A stretch of 44,138 nt of DNA from a virus. Below, one piece after another: positions 22,878 through 29,219 of this stretch (its first letter is position 1; every line of letters begins with the position of its first letter). Where the stretch lies: positions 1-44,138 of IMG/VR virus record IMGVR_UViG_3300020152_000009. The stretch is one strand, 5' to 3'. Position numbers and translations under genes: made by a program. The notes under the pieces are model-generated. The model saw only the letters and a program-made list of their open reading frames with translations. It was not told where the DNA came from and made no database searches.

Positions 22878-23040
22878 TGGTGGGCTCCTTCGATTTCGTT
22901 TCAGCCCCTATGAGGGCGAGGGGTTGGCGGGTTATCTGGTCGTGAGCCTTGCCGGATTGCTCTGCTATCGAGAGGGCCAGGGCAGGATCGCGGCGGCGGG
23001 TTTCGGCAAGGCCGGCGATGTCGTAGGGGGTGACTGTCAT
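22846..23040 (-). CDS. Hypothetical protein (64 aa)
   Basis: The ATG at 23040 shares ATGA with the preceding (amber-interrupted) frame and has GAGGTGGA upstream. The protein (TPYDIAGLAETRRRDPALAL to TKSKEPTNERPRTVKSR) is polar with a basic C terminus. The function is unknown. Confidence 0.55.
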   Translation of the reverse strand: MTVTPYDIAGLAETRRRDPALALSIAEQSGKAHDQITRQPLALIGAETKSKEPTNERPRTVKSR

Positions 23041-23264
23041 TCGTCCACCTCGATGCCAAGCTCAGCGAAAGTCGCCATGAGTTCGGCTTCGCGGCGCTAA
23101 AGAACCACATCCACCTCGTCGGTCGTCATCAGCAGAGTGGTTTCGCCGCTGATAGTGAGGTGGCCATCGTAGCGAACGGCTCTAGATGTTTTGTCCTGGA
23201 GCAAGCGCAGGTGACGTAGGTCGCGCCGCGCTGTGTCGGCGGCATTCAGTTGACTGAGCTTCAT
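23037..23264 (-). pseudogene. Small early gene interrupted by an in-frame amber codon
   Basis: ATG 23264 (GGAGG upstream) opens a frame of 75 sense and nonsense codons ending at TGA 23037. A TAG at 23099-23097 stops it after residue 55 (ending TDEVDVVL). In the same frame the sequence continues as RREAELMATFAELGIEVDE, a natural helical continuation of the kind found at the end of such phage proteins, and stops in an ATGA overlap with the next gene. Either the product is the 55-aa form, or the gene carries a nonsense mutation, or read-through occurs. A base-call error is possible. Confidence 0.6.
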
Positions 23265-23362
23265 CACATTGCCTCCGGGAAAAACACGACGATCACCGCC
23301 ATGAAGCCAACACCTACCCAGATCAGGTAGAGGACAGGGTTTTGAGAGAGGGAGCGGGGCAT
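23264..23362 (-). CDS. Tiny single-pass membrane protein (32 aa)
   Basis: ATG 23362 to TGA 23264 encodes 32 residues: MPRSLSQNPVL, then the helix YLIWVGVGFMAVIVVFF. The start shares TAATG with the upstream stop and the stop shares TGATG with the next start. It is the shortest but one of the coupled membrane ORFs in the genome. The function is unknown. Confidence 0.62.
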   Translation of the reverse strand: MPRSLSQNPVLYLIWVGVGFMAVIVVFFPEAM

Positions 23363-23799
23363 TATTCCTTGCCCCCTGAGAGAGATGCGTCGATCAGGGC
23401 AGTGCTGGAAACTGCATAGGTCCAGTTGCACATGTTGGCCGCGTCGGCTGAATTCGTGTTCAGCGGGGTTGCGTCACGGATGCGCTTGAGGGCACTTTCG
23501 TATCGCTCCGCCAACGTCCTCAGCCTCTCTATTTCGGCTTGGGAAGAAGCGTAGGAGGGGCCGAGGGCCGAAGCGATGCGGTCCGAGTAATCCTTGAAAG
23601 CGGCGGCTTTCGCTGCCTCTACTGTGGTGAACGGCGCGGGTCTCGGAACTGCCGCGCTGCCCCAGAAGCCGATGAAAAGATCGTAGCCGCTAGCGGTCCA
23701 GGTTATGATGTACTGGGCAAACTCTGGGTCGCAGGAATAGCGTTCGATGTCCTCGCGTCCGTGCTTATGCCAGTCAAGGGGCTTCACGATCCCGCTCAT
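23362..23799 (-). CDS. Hypothetical phage protein (145 aa)
   Basis: The pattern KPLDWHKHG near the N terminus, YIITWTASGYDLFIGFWG, then AAKAAAFKDYSDRIASAL and a helical ERLRTLAERYESALKRIRDA segment is common in phage early proteins. The function is unknown. It is coupled to both neighbours by 1- to 4-bp overlaps. Confidence 0.65.
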   Translation of the reverse strand: MSGIVKPLDWHKHGREDIERYSCDPEFAQYIITWTASGYDLFIGFWGSAAVPRPAPFTTVEAAKAAAFKDYSDRIASALGPSYASSQAEIERLRTLAERYESALKRIRDATPLNTNSADAANMCNWTYAVSSTALIDASLSGGKE

Positions 23800-24161
23800 T
23801 CCCCGCTCCCTTCATGGAGGGGAAGGGCGAGACCTTCGGCTTTGGCGATTGCGTCCGTTAGTTTCCGGTGGATTTCATCCTTCCAGAGGTCGTTAGCGAG
23901 GTCGCCATTGTATTCGTCCATCTCCCCGCCCTCGTGGTTAGCGTCGAAGATGGCGCAAGCCTCGCGAACGACTGCCAGCAGATCAGGAGCAGCGGCGATT
24001 AGCCGGGCGTTGGCTTGAGTATCGGTGCCGACGATGTACGCAACGACCGGTTTGTCAGGGCCATGCTCATATTCCCGTTCCGCACCGCAAACGTACGGGT
24101 TAGGATGGGCACCTTTTTCATGAGCGGACCAAGGCCCCGGCGTGTGATTGATCATGCTCAC
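23796..24161 (-). CDS. Hypothetical phage protein with HTPGPW/ANARLIAAAP motifs (121 aa)
   Basis: GTG 24161 is chosen because GGAGG lies 7 bp upstream; ATG 24155 follows two codons later. The motifs HTPGPW near the start and ANARLIAAAPDLLAVVREA are widespread in phage proteins, possibly a small domain of unknown activity. The start overlaps the upstream stop as GTGA. Confidence 0.68.
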   Translation of the reverse strand: MSMINHTPGPWSAHEKGAHPNPYVCGAEREYEHGPDKPVVAYIVGTDTQANARLIAAAPDLLAVVREACAIFDANHEGGEMDEYNGDLANDLWKDEIHRKLTDAIAKAEGLALPLHEGSGE

Positions 24162-24556
24162 GATGCGACCTCCATCTGGTAATCCGAACCCTCACGAACG
24201 CTGTCGAGCGCGTCGGCAAGTTCGCGCCAGCCCTTCGCACGAGCGTTCAATTCTGCTATGCTGGCGGCAATGGCGAGGTCGCAGGCTTCCGTCTTGGCTT
24301 CCCATTCCGCCCGGTTGATTTCAGCATCAGAGCGCAGCGAGGGAGTGCCGCGACCGGCGTATTCAACCGAGCCGCCAGCAGGGACATAGAGGATATCAAG
24401 GTCATCCCAGCCCCCGCGCTCCGACATCGGCCAGTAGACCGCATAGCCCGAGCCATCGAACTTGATTTCATAGACCTCGACCCCGTCATAACCAGGGACG
24501 GCGATAAGGGTGCCTACCGTCAGGCGCTCGATGTTGATGGTCTGTTCGTGGGTCAT
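24158..24556 (-). CDS. Hypothetical protein (132 aa)
   Basis: ATG 24556 (MTHEQTINIERLTVGTLIAV) has GGAG upstream at suitable distance; an upstream TTG is not needed. It consists of a beta-rich half (YDGVEVYEIKFDGSGYAVYW) and a helical half (EACDLAIAASIAELNARAKG). I recognise no domain. Confidence 0.6.
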   Translation of the reverse strand: MTHEQTINIERLTVGTLIAVPGYDGVEVYEIKFDGSGYAVYWPMSERGGWDDLDILYVPAGGSVEYAGRGTPSLRSDAEINRAEWEAKTEACDLAIAASIAELNARAKGWRELADALDSVREGSDYQMEVAS

Positions 24557-24580
24557 GTCGTTTTCTCCAGACACTCGCTG

Positions 24581-24604
24581 ACCGGCCCCATTGCAGAGGC
24601 CGGT
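24581..24604 (-). other. Intergenic stem-loop in the leftward early leader
   Basis: ACCGGCC and GGCCGGT form a perfect 7-bp stem with a 10-nt loop in the 57-bp gap between the first two genes of the leftward early operon. No T-run follows. Similar in design to 21372-21395; possible RNA processing or antitermination site. Confidence 0.45.
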
Positions 24605-24613
24605 GGGTGAAGG

Positions 24614-24796
24614 TCAGGCGCCCGCCCGAAGTTCAGCGGCGTTGCTGTAGCCCGCCCGAATATTGAGCGGCTTGGGGCGATACTCAGGTCGGGTGCCTGT
24701 GTTGTTGCACTCGTGGCAAGCCCAGGCCTGTACCGGCCCCTTACCCTTACACTCGTGGCAAGGGTGGCTAAGTGAGGTGCGGCAGGTGCGGGCCAT
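24614..24796 (-). CDS. Small DnaJ-type zinc-finger protein, first gene of the leftward early operon
   Basis: ATG 24796 (MARTCRTSLSHPCHECKGKG) has GGGAGA upstream, giving 60 residues. Two CxxC motifs in CHECKGKG and CHECNNTG match the DnaJ central zinc-finger repeat, as in many phage proteins of unknown partner. The longer frame to 24841 would start inside the promoter leader and has no ribosome site. It is the first gene behind the predicted operator promoter at 24858. Confidence 0.65.
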   Translation of the reverse strand: MARTCRTSLSHPCHECKGKGPVQAWACHECNNTGTRPEYRPKPLNIRAGYSNAAELRAGA

Positions 24797-24857
24797 ATTG
24801 TCTCTCCCATCTTCGCCGGAGCGCTTGCTACCGGCTGTCATCTGATGGGGAGAGATT

Positions 24858-24903
24858 TATCACGCAGCGTGAAGAACGCAAGCGGAAATATCACATGACG
24901 TGA
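24858..24903 (-). promoter_or_regulatory. Leftward early promoter/operator region (PL-like)
   Basis: A 13-bp perfect palindrome TCACGCAGCGTGA (24860-24872) is embedded in a 17-bp block (minus strand CTTCACGCTGCGTGATA) that is identical to the block before cro at 25582-25598. A likely -35 TTGCGT and -10-like TGATAAAT flank it on the minus strand. A second, imperfect copy TCACATGACGTGA (24891-24903) has its centre 31 bp away, three helical turns. These are probable repressor sites for the leftward early operon. Confidence 0.72.
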
Positions 24904-25014
24904 TTTTTCTTTAAACAGGCTCGCAAATGTGATCTGGTTAACTCAAAGCAAAGGCGTAGGCTTTTGGCCTTGTGCAAGCTGGGGCGCAAAGGGTTGGGGC
25001 TGAACCCTTGGGGC

Positions 25015-25054
25015 TTGACACTATCGGAGGAAAAAGTTCCTATGGCCTAGGAAC
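25015..25054 (+). promoter_or_regulatory. Promoter with dyad upstream of the 82-aa gene
   Basis: A consensus -35 TTGACA (25015-25020) is followed 17 bp later by TCCTAT (25038-25043), a weak -10. A perfect dyad GTTCCTA-TGGCC-TAGGAAC (25036-25054) covers the -10. A second dyad AAGGGTT / AACCCTT (24989-25009) lies just upstream of the -35. This looks like a regulated promoter, different in operator sequence from the two early promoters. Confidence 0.6.
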
Positions 25055-25083
25055 AAATGCGGAACAGACTTAGAGGCCGAGTA

Positions 25084-25332
25084 ATGCCAACGCGTACAGA
25101 ACAGCGCCTCAAACGCGCAGCGTGTTTGATTGCGTCACAGTTGCCGGAAGATCAGGGGGAAGCGATGCGCGTGTTGCACTACACGCAATGCATCATAAAG
25201 CAGCTAGCGGAGGAGAAGCCGCCGGGGACCGTTATCCCGCTTGCGCAGCAGGGGCAGCGATATCTGGCAATCGTGCGAGAAGATGGGCAGGAAGCCCCGA
25301 GCGATTTCCCAGATAGAGCCAATCCAGGGTAA
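25084..25332 (+). CDS. Immunity-region protein, convergent with the repressor (82 aa)
   Basis: ATG 25084 (MPTRTEQRLKRAACLIASQL) is preferred over ATG 25057 because the predicted transcript starts near 25050. The protein has an N-terminal helical half and a beta-like segment (GQRYLAIVREDG). Its 3' end overlaps the 3' end of the repressor gene by 101 bp in opposite orientation. The placement suggests a regulator (for example an antirepressor or a cII-like factor), but no domain supports this. Confidence 0.5.
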   Translation: MPTRTEQRLKRAACLIASQLPEDQGEAMRVLHYTQCIIKQLAEEKPPGTVIPLAQQGQRYLAIVREDGQEAPSDFPDRANPG

Positions 25333-25522
25333 CGCCGGTTCGCTGGTGTATCCGCACTGCAACGTCGAGATCGGGCCGCCTTAGGCCCTTCTCGTAGTTG
25401 TTCATGGCTGGCTGGCTGATACCCACCAGAGCAGCGAAAGCAGACTGGTTGTGCCCCAGCGCCTCGCGCAGGGCAATGATCCGCCTAGCTATGTCGGTGT
25501 TGGTGCGCCCGCCGTCAGTCAT
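25232..25522 (-). CDS. Short XRE-type immunity repressor
   Basis: The protein has 96 residues from ATG 25522 (MTDGGRTNTDIARRIIALRE). It holds one XRE helix-turn-helix (NQSAFAALVGISQPAMNNYE then LRRPDLDVAVRIHQRTGVTL) and ends after a short hydrophobic tail (LYLGNRSGLPAHLLARLP). It lacks an S24/LexA-type peptidase domain, so induction is unlikely to be by classical RecA-stimulated self-cleavage. It is transcribed divergently from cro and probably binds the TCACG(C)-type operators. No ribosome site is evident before this ATG; a longer start at 25564 exists but its codons (MLLFLGHRLWHTHA) look non-coding. Confidence 0.75.
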   Translation of the reverse strand: MTDGGRTNTDIARRIIALREALGHNQSAFAALVGISQPAMNNYEKGLRRPDLDVAVRIHQRTGVTLDWLYLGNRSGLPAHLLARLPDIAAPAAQAG

Positions 25523-25572
25523 GGCATGGGTATGCCACAGACGATGACCCAAAAATAATAACATATCACGGC

Positions 25573-25602
25573 TTGAAATAACTTCACGCTGCGTGATACA
25601 AC
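25573..25602 (+). promoter_or_regulatory. Rightward early promoter/operator (PR-like)
   Basis: TTGAAA (25573-25578) and an extended-type -10 TACAAC (25597-25602), with TG 3 bp before it, are separated by 18 bp. The spacer is filled by the 13-bp palindrome TCACGCTGCGTGA (25584-25596), so a bound repressor would exclude polymerase. The predicted transcript start falls at about 25608-25609, on the cro ATG, which would make cro leaderless; no good ribosome site is seen before it. Confidence 0.72.
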
Positions 25603-25608
25603 AGGGTC

Positions 25609-25830
25609 ATGAGCAAGAAACCCTCCCCCGTTGAAGCCGTCATCACCGCCCTCGGCGGCCCGAGCAAGGCGGCCGAAGCTCTCGGCATTTCCAACCCCAG
25701 CGTCGTGATGAATTGGCGCACTCGGGGGCAGGTGCCCGCAGAGCGCGTTCTGGAAATCGAGACGGCAACGGGCATCTCCCGTCACGTGCTGCGGCCCGAC
25801 ATTTTCGGCGCTGAGCGGGTGGCGTCGTGA
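25609..25830 (+). CDS. Cro/YdaS-like regulator
   Basis: The 73-residue protein matches the YdaS/Cro family: AVITALGGPSKAAEALGISN, then VVMNWRTRGQVPAERVLEIE and TGISRHVLRPDIFG. These proteins bind operators of the early switch and oppose the repressor. It is the first gene of the rightward early operon. Its stop overlaps the next GTG start. Confidence 0.85.
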   Translation: MSKKPSPVEAVITALGGPSKAAEALGISNPSVVMNWRTRGQVPAERVLEIETATGISRHVLRPDIFGAERVAS

Positions 25831-26279
25831 GTGAGGGCAAGGTCTATTTCATCAAGCCGGTCGGGATGAATGGCCCGATCAAGGTCGGCCTTTCCAGCGA
25901 TCATCTGGCGCGGGTTGAGAAACTGGCTTCGTGGTCGCCGTTCCCTTTGGAAATCCTCGCGGCAGTCGACGGCGGCAAGAAGCTCGAAGCGAGAATCCAC
26001 GCTTCCATCAGCGACCTCCACACACACCACGAATGGTTCCGGGCAGACCCTCGGCTGGTAAGTGCGATAGCAGCCATTCAAGGCGGGGCATCGGCTGATC
26101 AGGCTTTTGGCCTCGCGCCAGACAGCAAGGGTGTTTCCCTTACGTACACACGTCCGATTTGGACCGAAGAAGCGCGAGCGCGAGCCAGAGAAAACACAAG
26201 GCGTTGGCAGGCCGAACGCAAGGCCAAGCAGGCACCCTCCAACGTCCCACAGCATCATGAACAGGACGCACAGGTATGA
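25827..26279 (+). CDS. T5orf172/GIY-YIG-like protein
   Basis: The 150-residue protein starts at GTG 25827 in a GTGA overlap with cro. Residues 4-85 resemble the T5orf172/Mug113 domain: VYFIKPVGMNGPIKVGLSSD, then LASWSPFPLEILAAVDGGKK and EARIHASISD followed by HEWFR. The family has a GIY-YIG-type fold, although the classical YIG second half is weak here. The C-terminal 50 residues are basic and helical. A DNA nicking or binding role is possible. Confidence 0.68.
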   Translation: MSEGKVYFIKPVGMNGPIKVGLSSDHLARVEKLASWSPFPLEILAAVDGGKKLEARIHASISDLHTHHEWFRADPRLVSAIAAIQGGASADQAFGLAPDSKGVSLTYTRPIWTEEARARARENTRRWQAERKAKQAPSNVPQHHEQDAQV

Positions 26280-26575
26280 GCAAGCCAGAGGATATCCCGC
26301 AGTGGGCTTGGGACGCTTCCATCAAAGCTCTGTGGACCGATGCCATGCACGAGGGCGAATGCCCCGAATGGATGGAAACTCAGGTCGCTCTCGTCGCCCG
26401 CGCCATCTTCGGGGCTACCGCTGAGATCCAGGCCGAGCGCGACCTTCTGCAAGACATCTTGGATGCGCGTCCAGCGATCAACGCGGGCCTGCCTGAGACC
26501 TATGTCTCTTGGTCTCAGTCGATCTACTCGGGCGAAGCGGCAAGCGCCTACATCCGCAAGCATGGGGTGAACTGA
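26276..26575 (+). CDS. Hypothetical early protein (99 aa)
   Basis: The protein begins MSKPEDIPQWAWDASIKALW and has a helical middle (VALVARAIFGATAEIQAERD). The 'IPqWAwd.A' opening is shared by many phage early proteins. The function is unknown. It overlaps its upstream gene by 4 bp. Confidence 0.65.
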   Translation: MSKPEDIPQWAWDASIKALWTDAMHEGECPEWMETQVALVARAIFGATAEIQAERDLLQDILDARPAINAGLPETYVSWSQSIYSGEAASAYIRKHGVN

Positions 26576-26578
26576 AAC

Positions 26579-26872
26579 ATGCTCACCTCCCAATCCCTCA
26601 AGGACATTCGCGCCGAAGCCCGCCTCATCATCGAGCGCCAACTTGACGACGCCCTGATGCTCGCTGCGCTGCGTGACGCCTTCACCGCTCAAGGCGGCGA
26701 TTGGGGCGCGCTCAAGGCGCTGATCAAAGCCGAAATACAGGATGAGAAAGACGAGAGCGGCGACCGCAAGAAGCTCCGCAAAGTCACCGACCGTGCCGTC
26801 GCCACTGGCGAATACGCGGACCTGCTCGGCCTGAATATGAACGAAGAAAATTCCGCGCGGAGGGCAGCATAA
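26579..26872 (+). CDS. Hypothetical early protein (97 aa)
   Basis: The protein is helical and charged, with IKAEIQDEKDES and TGEYADLLGLNMNEEN toward the C terminus. I do not recognise a characterised family, although the 'YADLLGL.MNE' ending recurs in phage early genes. It is followed, with a 1-bp overlap, by a small membrane-protein gene. Confidence 0.62.
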   Translation: MLTSQSLKDIRAEARLIIERQLDDALMLAALRDAFTAQGGDWGALKALIKAEIQDEKDESGDRKKLRKVTDRAVATGEYADLLGLNMNEENSARRAA

Positions 26873-27033
26873 TGCACGTTCCATCCCCCCGCCTTCACCT
26901 GGACCGCGAGCCTTCTGACACAGCGCTTGTCCTAGTGGTGTTGGCATCGGTTCTACTGGTCCTTGGTGCCGGGCTTTATCTCACCGGCCTTGGGGCTGTT
27001 ACGGCTGGATCGCTGATCGGCGGTGTGCTGTGA
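26872..27033 (+). CDS. Small membrane protein (53 aa)
   Basis: ATG 26872, with GGAGGG upstream, encodes 53 residues: a polar start (MHVPSPRLHLDREPSDTA), a strong membrane helix (LVLVVLASVLLVLGAGLYL) and a Gly-rich second hydrophobic part. The stop overlaps the next GTG. The function is unknown. Confidence 0.68.
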   Translation: MHVPSPRLHLDREPSDTALVLVVLASVLLVLGAGLYLTGLGAVTAGSLIGGVL

Positions 27034-27350
27034 GCGCGTGGGCAAAGCCTGGGGTGAGATGTGTTTGCGTGGATGACAGCGCTTATGGCGGGACATGGGC
27101 CGGGCTCGCGCCAATCGAGGGGCAGGTCTATGTCTTTGTCGAGCATCGCGGGGTTACCACTTTCCCGAACGGCGCGTTTCAAACCCTAAATGGCCTGCCT
27201 CTAAATGGCGGCGGGCGTCTCTGGATTAAGCGCTTCCAGCCTCTCATCACCCGCACTCAGGAACAAGACCTAGAGCTGTTCCGCCCGCTGCTGGTTCCAT
27301 CCCCGATTGACGCTGGCCTTGTGCCTGCCGGTGTGGAGCTGGTGCCATGA
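27030..27350 (+). CDS. Hypothetical early protein (106 aa)
   Basis: GTG 27030 in a GTGA overlap starts a beta-rich protein (KPGVRCVCVDDSAYGGTWAG, YVFVEHRGVTTFPNGAFQ) ending in hydrophobic, Pro-rich sequence (RPLLVPSPIDAGLVPAG). The WAKPG...VCVDD opening recalls small phage proteins of unknown function. Confidence 0.6.
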   Translation: MSAWAKPGVRCVCVDDSAYGGTWAGLAPIEGQVYVFVEHRGVTTFPNGAFQTLNGLPLNGGGRLWIKRFQPLITRTQEQDLELFRPLLVPSPIDAGLVPAGVELVP

Positions 27351-27430
27351 GCCAGTTCCTCACCGGCGCTGCCGCTACCCTCATCCTTGCCTATGGCTGG
27401 ACTGACCTGCTTGCGTGGGTGCTGGGATGA
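27347..27430 (+). CDS. Tiny membrane peptide (27 aa)
   Basis: ATG 27347 in an ATGA overlap opens a 27-residue ORF, MSQFLTGAAATLILAYGWTD at the N terminus, ending LLAWVLG. It is hydrophobic throughout and could span a membrane once. Coupling supports translation, but the length makes it tentative. Confidence 0.42.
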   Translation: MSQFLTGAAATLILAYGWTDLLAWVLG

Positions 27431-27486
27431 CCAGCTCACTCGTCTCGGCAAAGCATTGCGCCACGGCCAGCCGCTGTGTCGCGTCG

Positions 27487-27831
27487 TCACGTGCGCACCA
27501 GAGAGAGGCGAACGTCACCGCGCCTCTGTCTCGTGGGCACCACGTCCACGTTGTCAGCAATCACAACCAGAAAAGGGTGTCTCCTTGCCTGTTTGATGCT
27601 GACGCTTCGTCCCTGTTGAACTGGCGCGGGCTGAGGTCCGCGTCCTTTTCCAGGCTCCATTCCCATCGGCAAGGGGCCTCCCTCCCTCTTTGCCGGTTGG
27701 TGGCGCGGGGCGCTTTTGCCAGCGACCCCGCCATCACCAATTCCCTGCGCCTCAACGGTTCCCGCCGTCTCCGCGCGCAATCCCTGGCGCATCAGAAGCC
27801 CGTAAATGCTCTCGCTGATGTGCCCGCTCAT
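27487..27831 (-). CDS. Possible antisense gene in the early operon gap (114 aa)
   Basis: The interval 27431-27946 has no convincing plus-strand gene. On the minus strand ATG 27831, with AAAGGA upstream, opens a 114-codon frame (MSGHISESIYGLLMRQGLRA at the start, LVVIADNVDVVPTRQR near the end). The central part is Gly/Pro-rich. Competing frames on the plus strand (from ATG 27427) are Ser/Arg/His-rich and look like a shadow. I rate this a candidate only; the interval may also be a degraded gene. Confidence 0.32.
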   Translation of the reverse strand: MSGHISESIYGLLMRQGLRAETAGTVEAQGIGDGGVAGKSAPRHQPAKREGGPLPMGMEPGKGRGPQPAPVQQGRSVSIKQARRHPFLVVIADNVDVVPTRQRRGDVRLSLVRT

Positions 27832-27946
27832 CGTGAAGTCCTTTCGTCGTCTGCTGCCTTCGCTGGTTCTCAAACTAGCGAGGCGCTGAATGGACGTGTC
27901 CCCAACTCCAGTGGAGCATTCCAAAAATCAGAGGGAGAACTCCCCA

Positions 27947-28378
27947 ATGTCTGCTGCTGATGACGTAGCCGAAATGCAGACCCTTGCCGGCTTCATTGCC
28001 GACAAGCTGGCCGCATCCACCAAAAACAAAGACCGCACCAAGGCGCTTTACGACGCGCTGAACCCCAATTCTCACCGGGACGAACTGGTGAGCTGGAACC
28101 GGTGCTTTGAATTCCTGACGGGCCGGGCGCGGCTTGTTCAATCCTGGGAGAAAGACCTTGCACGAGAAAAGCGGAAAGCCATCGAGGCCACCGAGCGCGA
28201 CCGCCGCAACCGTGAACACATCGAATGGCTCCGTTTCATCCACCAGCAGGCCGCTGAAGACGGTGCGGACATGGATCGCGCGGAGATTGCTGCGCTTGAG
28301 CGTGTCCTCTCTCGGGTGGGCGCACTGGATAGCGCCATGGGAAATTCCGGCGAAACCCGCCGCAGATCAACCGACTGA
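27947..28378 (+). CDS. Hypothetical helical early protein (143 aa)
   Basis: ATG 27947 (MSAADDVAEMQTLAGFIADK) has GGGAGAA upstream. The protein is nearly all helical and charged (LVSWNRCFEFLTGRARLVQS, AREKRKAIEATERDRRNREH). It could form a coiled coil. No family is recognised. Confidence 0.6.
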   Translation: MSAADDVAEMQTLAGFIADKLAASTKNKDRTKALYDALNPNSHRDELVSWNRCFEFLTGRARLVQSWEKDLAREKRKAIEATERDRRNREHIEWLRFIHQQAAEDGADMDRAEIAALERVLSRVGALDSAMGNSGETRRRSTD

Positions 28379-28398
28379 ACCGACCAAGGGAGACGACG

Positions 28399-29217
28399 AT
28401 GTTTAGGAAGCGCGACAGTTTTTTCAGCAGTGCCGCATGGACAGGAAAGCCCGCCCCGTTTGCCAGCCCGTCCACCCCTGAGCGGGCAGCACCAGCGCAG
28501 GCTGAAGTTGCCGTCCTTGAACACGAGCCCCTCACTGTGGAGCCCGCGCCGCCTCCGTACGTCCCGCTGCGCTACGATGCTGTTAAGGCAGAGGTGCCCA
28601 CCTTCGACCGCGCGGCACTGGCCGAATATATCGCCGTTGCCGCCGAAGTCGGCGTAGCGCCGGCAGACCTCCACGTCGAGGAATTCAAGGCATACCTCAT
28701 CGACAGCGGCATGACCGTGTTCTCGCTGGCGACGGTCGTCCAGTTCATGGACGCCAAGTCCAAGGCCGAAGGGCGAGGGTGGGGTTGGAACTGGATCCCT
28801 CTCCGGGAGAAGGATCGGGTTCAACTGTATTTTGGCACAGAGGCTACCCGCCGCGAGCCGACGATGAATTGGGGGGACACTGGACCGAAATGGATCGGTG
28901 AGGATCGGCCAGCTTCCGACCACTACAGCCCATACCGAAATATGGGCCGCATGGGCGGCGCCTCGGCAACCCCGTCGTACGACAAGGTAGTTCCACTTCA
29001 CGCCCTCAAGAAAGTTGCCCAGATCGAGAAGGCGTTCCCGCACAAAGTCGCGTTCATGGTCAGCGACTATGCGCCCGCGCCTGCCTTCAAGGCTGATCCC
29101 TTCCTGATGGCTGTTGTTCCGAACGCTGGCGTTGCCGGCGGTGCTGGCCGCTTCGTTATCGACGTTTGGGACGAGCCCGGCTTCGGCATCGAAATGATGC
29201 TCCAGAGCGACCTGTGA
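28399..29217 (+). CDS. Conserved phage early protein (272 aa)
   Basis: Residues 1-55 are Ala/Pro-rich and probably disordered. Residues 60-130 are helical. The C-terminal half carries VPLHALKKVAQIEKAF, KVAFMVSDYAPAPAF, DPFLMAVVPNAG and FVIDVWDEPGFGIEM, a set of motifs repeatedly found in early genes of temperate phages of proteobacteria, of unknown function. Strong conservation of these motifs suggests a binding role within replication or modification. The gene has its own ribosome site (AGGGAGA). Confidence 0.62.
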   Translation: MFRKRDSFFSSAAWTGKPAPFASPSTPERAAPAQAEVAVLEHEPLTVEPAPPPYVPLRYDAVKAEVPTFDRAALAEYIAVAAEVGVAPADLHVEEFKAYLIDSGMTVFSLATVVQFMDAKSKAEGRGWGWNWIPLREKDRVQLYFGTEATRREPTMNWGDTGPKWIGEDRPASDHYSPYRNMGRMGGASATPSYDKVVPLHALKKVAQIEKAFPHKVAFMVSDYAPAPAFKADPFLMAVVPNAGVAGGAGRFVIDVWDEPGFGIEMMLQSDL

Positions 29218-29219
29218 CC

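Noticed and set aside
27427-27960. Plus-strand frame of 177 codons from ATG 27427.
   Set aside because: It is Ser/Arg/His/Cys-rich, unlike neighbours, and overlaps the well-supported start at 27947.
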